This document shows positions 7,054 to 9,868 of a stretch of 9,868 nucleotides of DNA, in pieces. Position 1 is the first letter of the stretch, and every line of letters begins with the position of its first letter. The notes beneath the pieces are model-generated. The model did not search any database. It saw nothing but the letters and a program-made list of their open reading frames with translations, and was not told the DNA's origin. Source of the DNA: DASPJQ01 sp035299065 (GTDB lineage Bacteria > Bacteroidota > Bacteroidia > Flavobacteriales_D > UBA2798); the NCBI GenBank assembly GCA_035299065.1, contig DATGXI010000063.1, positions 1 to 9,868 of the forward strand, read 5' to 3'. The position numbers were made by a program, and so were the translations under genes.

Positions 7054-8769
7054 ATGAAAAGAATTAGCATATATAGTCTTTTATTCCTTGGTTGTTTCGC
7101 CATGGAGAACAGTGCTTTTGCGCAAACGCAAAATACCGAAATTGAAGTAAGCGAAAGTGCCAGGCGTAAAGTTGAAAAGGCAGTAAAAATTGCCGATAAA
7201 CCGCAATACAAAGATTCGGTTATGTCGCCCATAGCCGTTAAATACAGCGGTGTTTCGGCACAGGCCAATACAAGCATAGCTCCTGAGCCGTTAAAGGCGG
7301 CCAATGTTATACCAAAAGAAATGCTGGATAAATTGTACCGATTTTATGTAAAAGGTGGTTTTGGAACATATACCAGTATTCTGGGTGAAGCCTATTATAA
7401 CAGCGAGCGCCACGCAACAAACGATTTTGGGATCCATTACAAGCATTTTTCATCGCTTGGCGGTATAAATGATTTTGCGTTTAACGGTTTCAGTACAAAT
7501 GAAGCAAATGTTTACGGAAGCAAAATATTCAAATCGTACCGTTTAAATGCCGAGGCCAAATACAAACGCGATGCCTTTCATTATTATGGGTTTAATCCTG
7601 ATTCGATTGATCTTGATAAATCAACCACACAACAGGTTTATAATGGTTTGTTGTTCCGTTTGTCGGGAAACACAACCTATGCAAACGACACTTCAAAAAT
7701 CACGCACCAGGAAATTTTACAGTATCGTCCTTATTTTGACAACCGTGGTGCTTTTGATCATAACATTATGTTGGACCTAAGCGGTGGTAAAAAATATGGC
7801 AAGGAATATTATGCTTTGGGTTTCATGGTTGACTATAACCAAATGAACGATGACAGTTGTGATTGTTTAAAGGCTTTTAAAGAACCTCAGACATATACCT
7901 GTTACCAGCAGCAGTATAATATGATTATGGGTTTAAATCCAACGGTAACAACGTACACAGGAAAATTAAAGATCAAAGTAGGCTTATTGGTGAATGCTGA
8001 TATTTACGATAAAGGAAAATTTTACTTCTTCCCCGATCTTGATTTCAGTTATAGTTTGTTTAATGACATGTTTGTGCCCTATGCCGGAACCAACAGGAGC
8101 ATTGTCCGGAATTCATTGTATACAATTACCCAGCAAAATCCTTTTATAGTCACCAATACCGAATACATAAACCAAAACCAAAAATTAAATGTATACGGTG
8201 GTATACGCGGTACATGGAGTGCAAACCTATCATTCAACAGCAAGCTAAGTTATTCGCGTAACGAAAACGTTGCTTTGTTTGTTGAAGACACTTTGTTCTC
8301 TTATGAAAATCGCTTCAGAATTTTGTATGAAAACCTGGATGTGCTTACTGCCGATGCGCATATTTTGTACCGTGCATCAACCAAATGGCATGTATTGTTT
8401 GGCGGAACCTATTATAAATACTCAACAAATACCGAACAGTTTGCATGGAATTTACCTGAATTCAGGGTGTATTCAACCTTGAATTATAACCTGAAAGATA
8501 AAATTGTGATACGCTACAACCTGGAAGTGCTTGGTAAACGCTACGGCTACTCATTAACGCCATTAAGTGGTGTAACCATGCAGCCTGACGGAAAATACAT
8601 TTACGAGCTAAAACCATATATTGATACCGATATTCAACTGGAATACCGTTACACAAAACGTTTCTCGGTGTTTGCCAATTTCAATAACCTGGCAGGTCGT
8701 TACCAGCGTTGGAGGAATTATCCTGTGCAAAGCTTTAATGCGGTTGGCGGGGTTACGTATATGTTTTAG
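7054..8769 (+). CDS. Plug-less TonB-receptor-like outer-membrane beta-barrel protein
   Basis: The 571-residue product has a signal peptide (1-23, AFA-Q). A periplasmic N-terminal stretch (about 24-95) holds a basic helix, SESARRKVEKAVKIA (33-47), and proline-rich sequence. From about 96 to the end, alternating aromatic/polar beta strands continue to the terminal phenylalanine that outer-membrane barrels use for insertion. The ending, FNNLAGRYQRW then GGVTYMF, is typical of TonB-dependent-receptor barrel C-termini. However, the length is too small for a full receptor, and no TonB box, plug domain or carboxypeptidase-like domain is seen. Automatic annotation would probably call it a TonB-dependent receptor, which would overstate it. 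The start 5 nt after the TPR stop indicates one transcript and probably a complex. C269, C271 and C283 are the only cysteines I find in the mature protein; all three fall in one predicted loop. The substrate or exported partner is unknown. Confidence 0.87.
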   Translation: MKRISIYSLLFLGCFAMENSAFAQTQNTEIEVSESARRKVEKAVKIADKPQYKDSVMSPIAVKYSGVSAQANTSIAPEPLKAANVIPKEMLDKLYRFYVKGGFGTYTSILGEAYYNSERHATNDFGIHYKHFSSLGGINDFAFNGFSTNEANVYGSKIFKSYRLNAEAKYKRDAFHYYGFNPDSIDLDKSTTQQVYNGLLFRLSGNTTYANDTSKITHQEILQYRPYFDNRGAFDHNIMLDLSGGKKYGKEYYALGFMVDYNQMNDDSCDCLKAFKEPQTYTCYQQQYNMIMGLNPTVTTYTGKLKIKVGLLVNADIYDKGKFYFFPDLDFSYSLFNDMFVPYAGTNRSIVRNSLYTITQQNPFIVTNTEYINQNQKLNVYGGIRGTWSANLSFNSKLSYSRNENVALFVEDTLFSYENRFRILYENLDVLTADAHILYRASTKWHVLFGGTYYKYSTNTEQFAWNLPEFRVYSTLNYNLKDKIVIRYNLEVLGKRYGYSLTPLSGVTMQPDGKYIYELKPYIDTDIQLEYRYTKRFSVFANFNNLAGRYQRWRNYPVQSFNAVGGVTYMF

Positions 8770-8777
8770 ATAGATTT

Positions 8778-8819
8778 AAGACACAAGACATAAGACACAA
8801 GGCACAAGGCACAAGGCAC
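8778..8819. repeat. Degenerate heptamer array, AAGRCAY x6
   Basis: Six uninterrupted 7-bp units read AAGACAC, AAGACAT, AAGACAC, then AAGGCAC three times; a decayed seventh (AAGGTGG) follows. The array begins 8 nt after the barrel gene's stop codon, on the sense strand of that operon. The three identical final copies suggest recent local duplication or correction at that end. It shows no inverted repeat able to form a conventional intrinsic terminator. Confidence 0.8.
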
Positions 8820-8898
8820 AAGGTGGGTAAAGACTATGAAACTGTTTTGAATCCAGAGGGAATAGCATCTTAATAGAGCAAATAGTTAAACTACCCCT

Positions 8899-8925
8899 AT
8901 CAGCGTAAATCTGCAGGATCTGCGT
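8899..8925. repeat. Short array of ATCWGCRK units
   Basis: Three units, ATCAGCGTAA, ATCTGCAGG and ATCTGCGT, lie at 10- and 9-bp spacing and end 7 nt before the epimerase ATG. The stretch reads like intergenic sequence I have seen repeatedly in Bacteroidota and other phyla, built from ATCAGCG/ATCTGCG words, but I cannot name a published family. The rest of this 163-nt gap, between the AAGRCAY array and this one, shows no gene and no clear promoter. Confidence 0.55.
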
Positions 8926-8932
8926 GAGATAA

Positions 8933-9868
8933 ATGAAGCACAGTATGATCATTCAGCAAATAGAAATTTACAAGCTCCCGGTAAAGCTTAAAAAGCCATT
9001 TATTATTTCACTTGGTCCGCTTTATTATGCTGAAAATGTTCTTGTACTCATTCGCACCAACAATGGAATTACCGGTTACGGTGAATGTAGTCCGTTCATG
9101 ACCATTAACGGTGAAAACATGGAAACCGGTTTTGTGGTAGGTCAGTATTTAGCGAAAACATTAATTGCAAAAAATCCGTTGGAAATTGAAGCCTGTGTGA
9201 ATGCTATGGATAAAGTTATTTACGCCAATGCAAGCATTAAAAGCGCCTTTGACATGGCCTTGTATGATATTGCTGCGCAACATGCCGGAAAACCGTTGTA
9301 TGCGTTACTGGGTGGTGAAAATAAAAAGCAATTGATAACTGATTATACCGTGAGTTTTGATACGGTTGAAAAAATGGTTGAAGAGGCACGTAGTATTGTT
9401 GCGAACGGGTTTCAAATCATTAAGGTAAAATTAGGTGGATCGGGTCACGAGGACGTAGCGCGTATCAAAGGTATACGCGAAGTTGTAGGAATGGAAATAC
9501 CTGTTCGTATTGATGCTAACCAGGGGTGGACGGCCGAGACAACACCTGACATTCTTGAAAAGTTAAAACCATTCAATATTCAGCATTGCGAAGAGCCAAT
9601 TCCCCGTTGGGATTTTATGAACCTTCCAGCCATCCGGAAACAAAGTCCAATTCCAATAATGGCCGATGAATCGTGCTGTGATCACCATGATGCAAAACGG
9701 TTAATTGATCTAAAGGCTTGCGATTTGCTCAATGTAAAATTAGGAAAGAGCGGGGGTATATTTAAGGCGTTAAAAATAATTTCCCTGGCTGAAAAAGCAA
9801 ACATGAAAATTCAGCTGGGTGGATTTTTGGAATCAAGGTTGGCCTTTACTGCAGCAGCGCATTTAGCC
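8933..9868 (+). CDS. Dipeptide (L-Ala-D/L-Glu-type) epimerase, enolase superfamily (3' truncated by the window)
   Basis: The frame stays open for 312 codons to the window edge. The enzyme would epimerise the C-terminal residue of a dipeptide, classically L-Ala-D-Glu released during murein peptide recycling, in the cytoplasm. The N-terminal capping domain (about 1-130) is followed by the TIM-barrel half. Catalytic lysines appear as KVK (164-166) and NVKLG (Lys269). Metal ligands appear as DANQGW (Asp194), CEEP (Glu220) and ADES (Asp245). Their spacing closely matches the Bacillus subtilis epimerase as I remember it. The family is about 340-370 residues, so some 30-60 are missing, including the C-terminal region that helps set dipeptide specificity. 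An Ala-Glu substrate is therefore probable, not shown; related enzymes use other dipeptides. A second in-frame ATG at 8945 starts nearer the first conserved strand and may be the true start. There is no operon link to the barrel gene (163-nt gap). Confidence 0.87.
   Translation, partial: MKHSMIIQQIEIYKLPVKLKKPFIISLGPLYYAENVLVLIRTNNGITGYGECSPFMTINGENMETGFVVGQYLAKTLIAKNPLEIEACVNAMDKVIYANASIKSAFDMALYDIAAQHAGKPLYALLGGENKKQLITDYTVSFDTVEKMVEEARSIVANGFQIIKVKLGGSGHEDVARIKGIREVVGMEIPVRIDANQGWTAETTPDILEKLKPFNIQHCEEPIPRWDFMNLPAIRKQSPIPIMADESCCDHHDAKRLIDLKACDLLNVKLGKSGGIFKALKIISLAEKANMKIQLGGFLESRLAFTAAAHLA

Noticed and set aside
6927..7304. Minus-strand frame of 125 codons spanning the TPR/barrel junction.
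   Set aside because: It is antisense to two well-supported genes, has low-complexity hydrophobic composition and no homology I recognise.
7054..8769. Assignment of the barrel as a full TonB-dependent nutrient receptor.
   Set aside because: No TonB box, plug or carboxypeptidase-like domain is visible, and the protein is too short.

Overview
The window looks like chromosome from a Bacteroidota bacterium, probably a Cytophagia, Chitinophagia or Sphingobacteriia relative; the lineage is not firmer than that. The evidence is moderately AT-rich DNA, start codons without clear Shine-Dalgarno sequences, promoter candidates of the phylum's TAnnTTTG type, and several protein families I associate with the phylum. 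These are a roughly 1000-residue periplasmic TPR protein paired with a plug-less TonB-receptor-like barrel, a LKxG-type secreted protein with a C-terminal membrane hairpin, and a Bacteroidota-style dipeptide epimerase.

Layout. Bases 2-310 are the 3' end of an unrecognised plus-strand gene. Two tandem plus-strand paralogues follow (464-1165 and 1281-1997). Each has a signal peptide, a beta-rich extracytoplasmic domain and two C-terminal membrane segments. Two minus-strand genes face them: a family 2 glycosyltransferase (2027-2917) and the cell-division ABC ATPase FtsE (3069-3779). A divergent intergenic region (3780-3901) separates ftsE from a plus-strand operon of a 1048-residue TPR protein (3902-7048) and, 5 nt later, a 571-residue outer-membrane beta-barrel (7054-8769). 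The window ends inside a dipeptide (L-Ala-D/L-Glu-type) epimerase gene (8933-9868, no stop).

Shared theme. Almost everything concerns the cell envelope. FtsE acts with FtsX in septal peptidoglycan remodelling, the epimerase would recycle murein peptides, the glycosyltransferase builds a surface or envelope glycan, and the TPR/barrel pair sits in the periplasm and outer membrane. No mobile element, CRISPR array, tRNA or rRNA was seen, and I saw no defence or biosynthetic cluster.

The most unusual feature is in the gaps between genes. Three of the five gaps over 100 nt hold short-period degenerate tandem arrays, with four different units: TCAATNN (period 7, 1177-1204), WCTWANGTGT (period 10, with an orientation flip, 2928-3062), AAGRCAY (period 7, 8778-8819) and ATCWGCRK (period 9-10, 8899-8925). 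None is explained by the annotated genes. They are the main candidates for an undescribed element class here.
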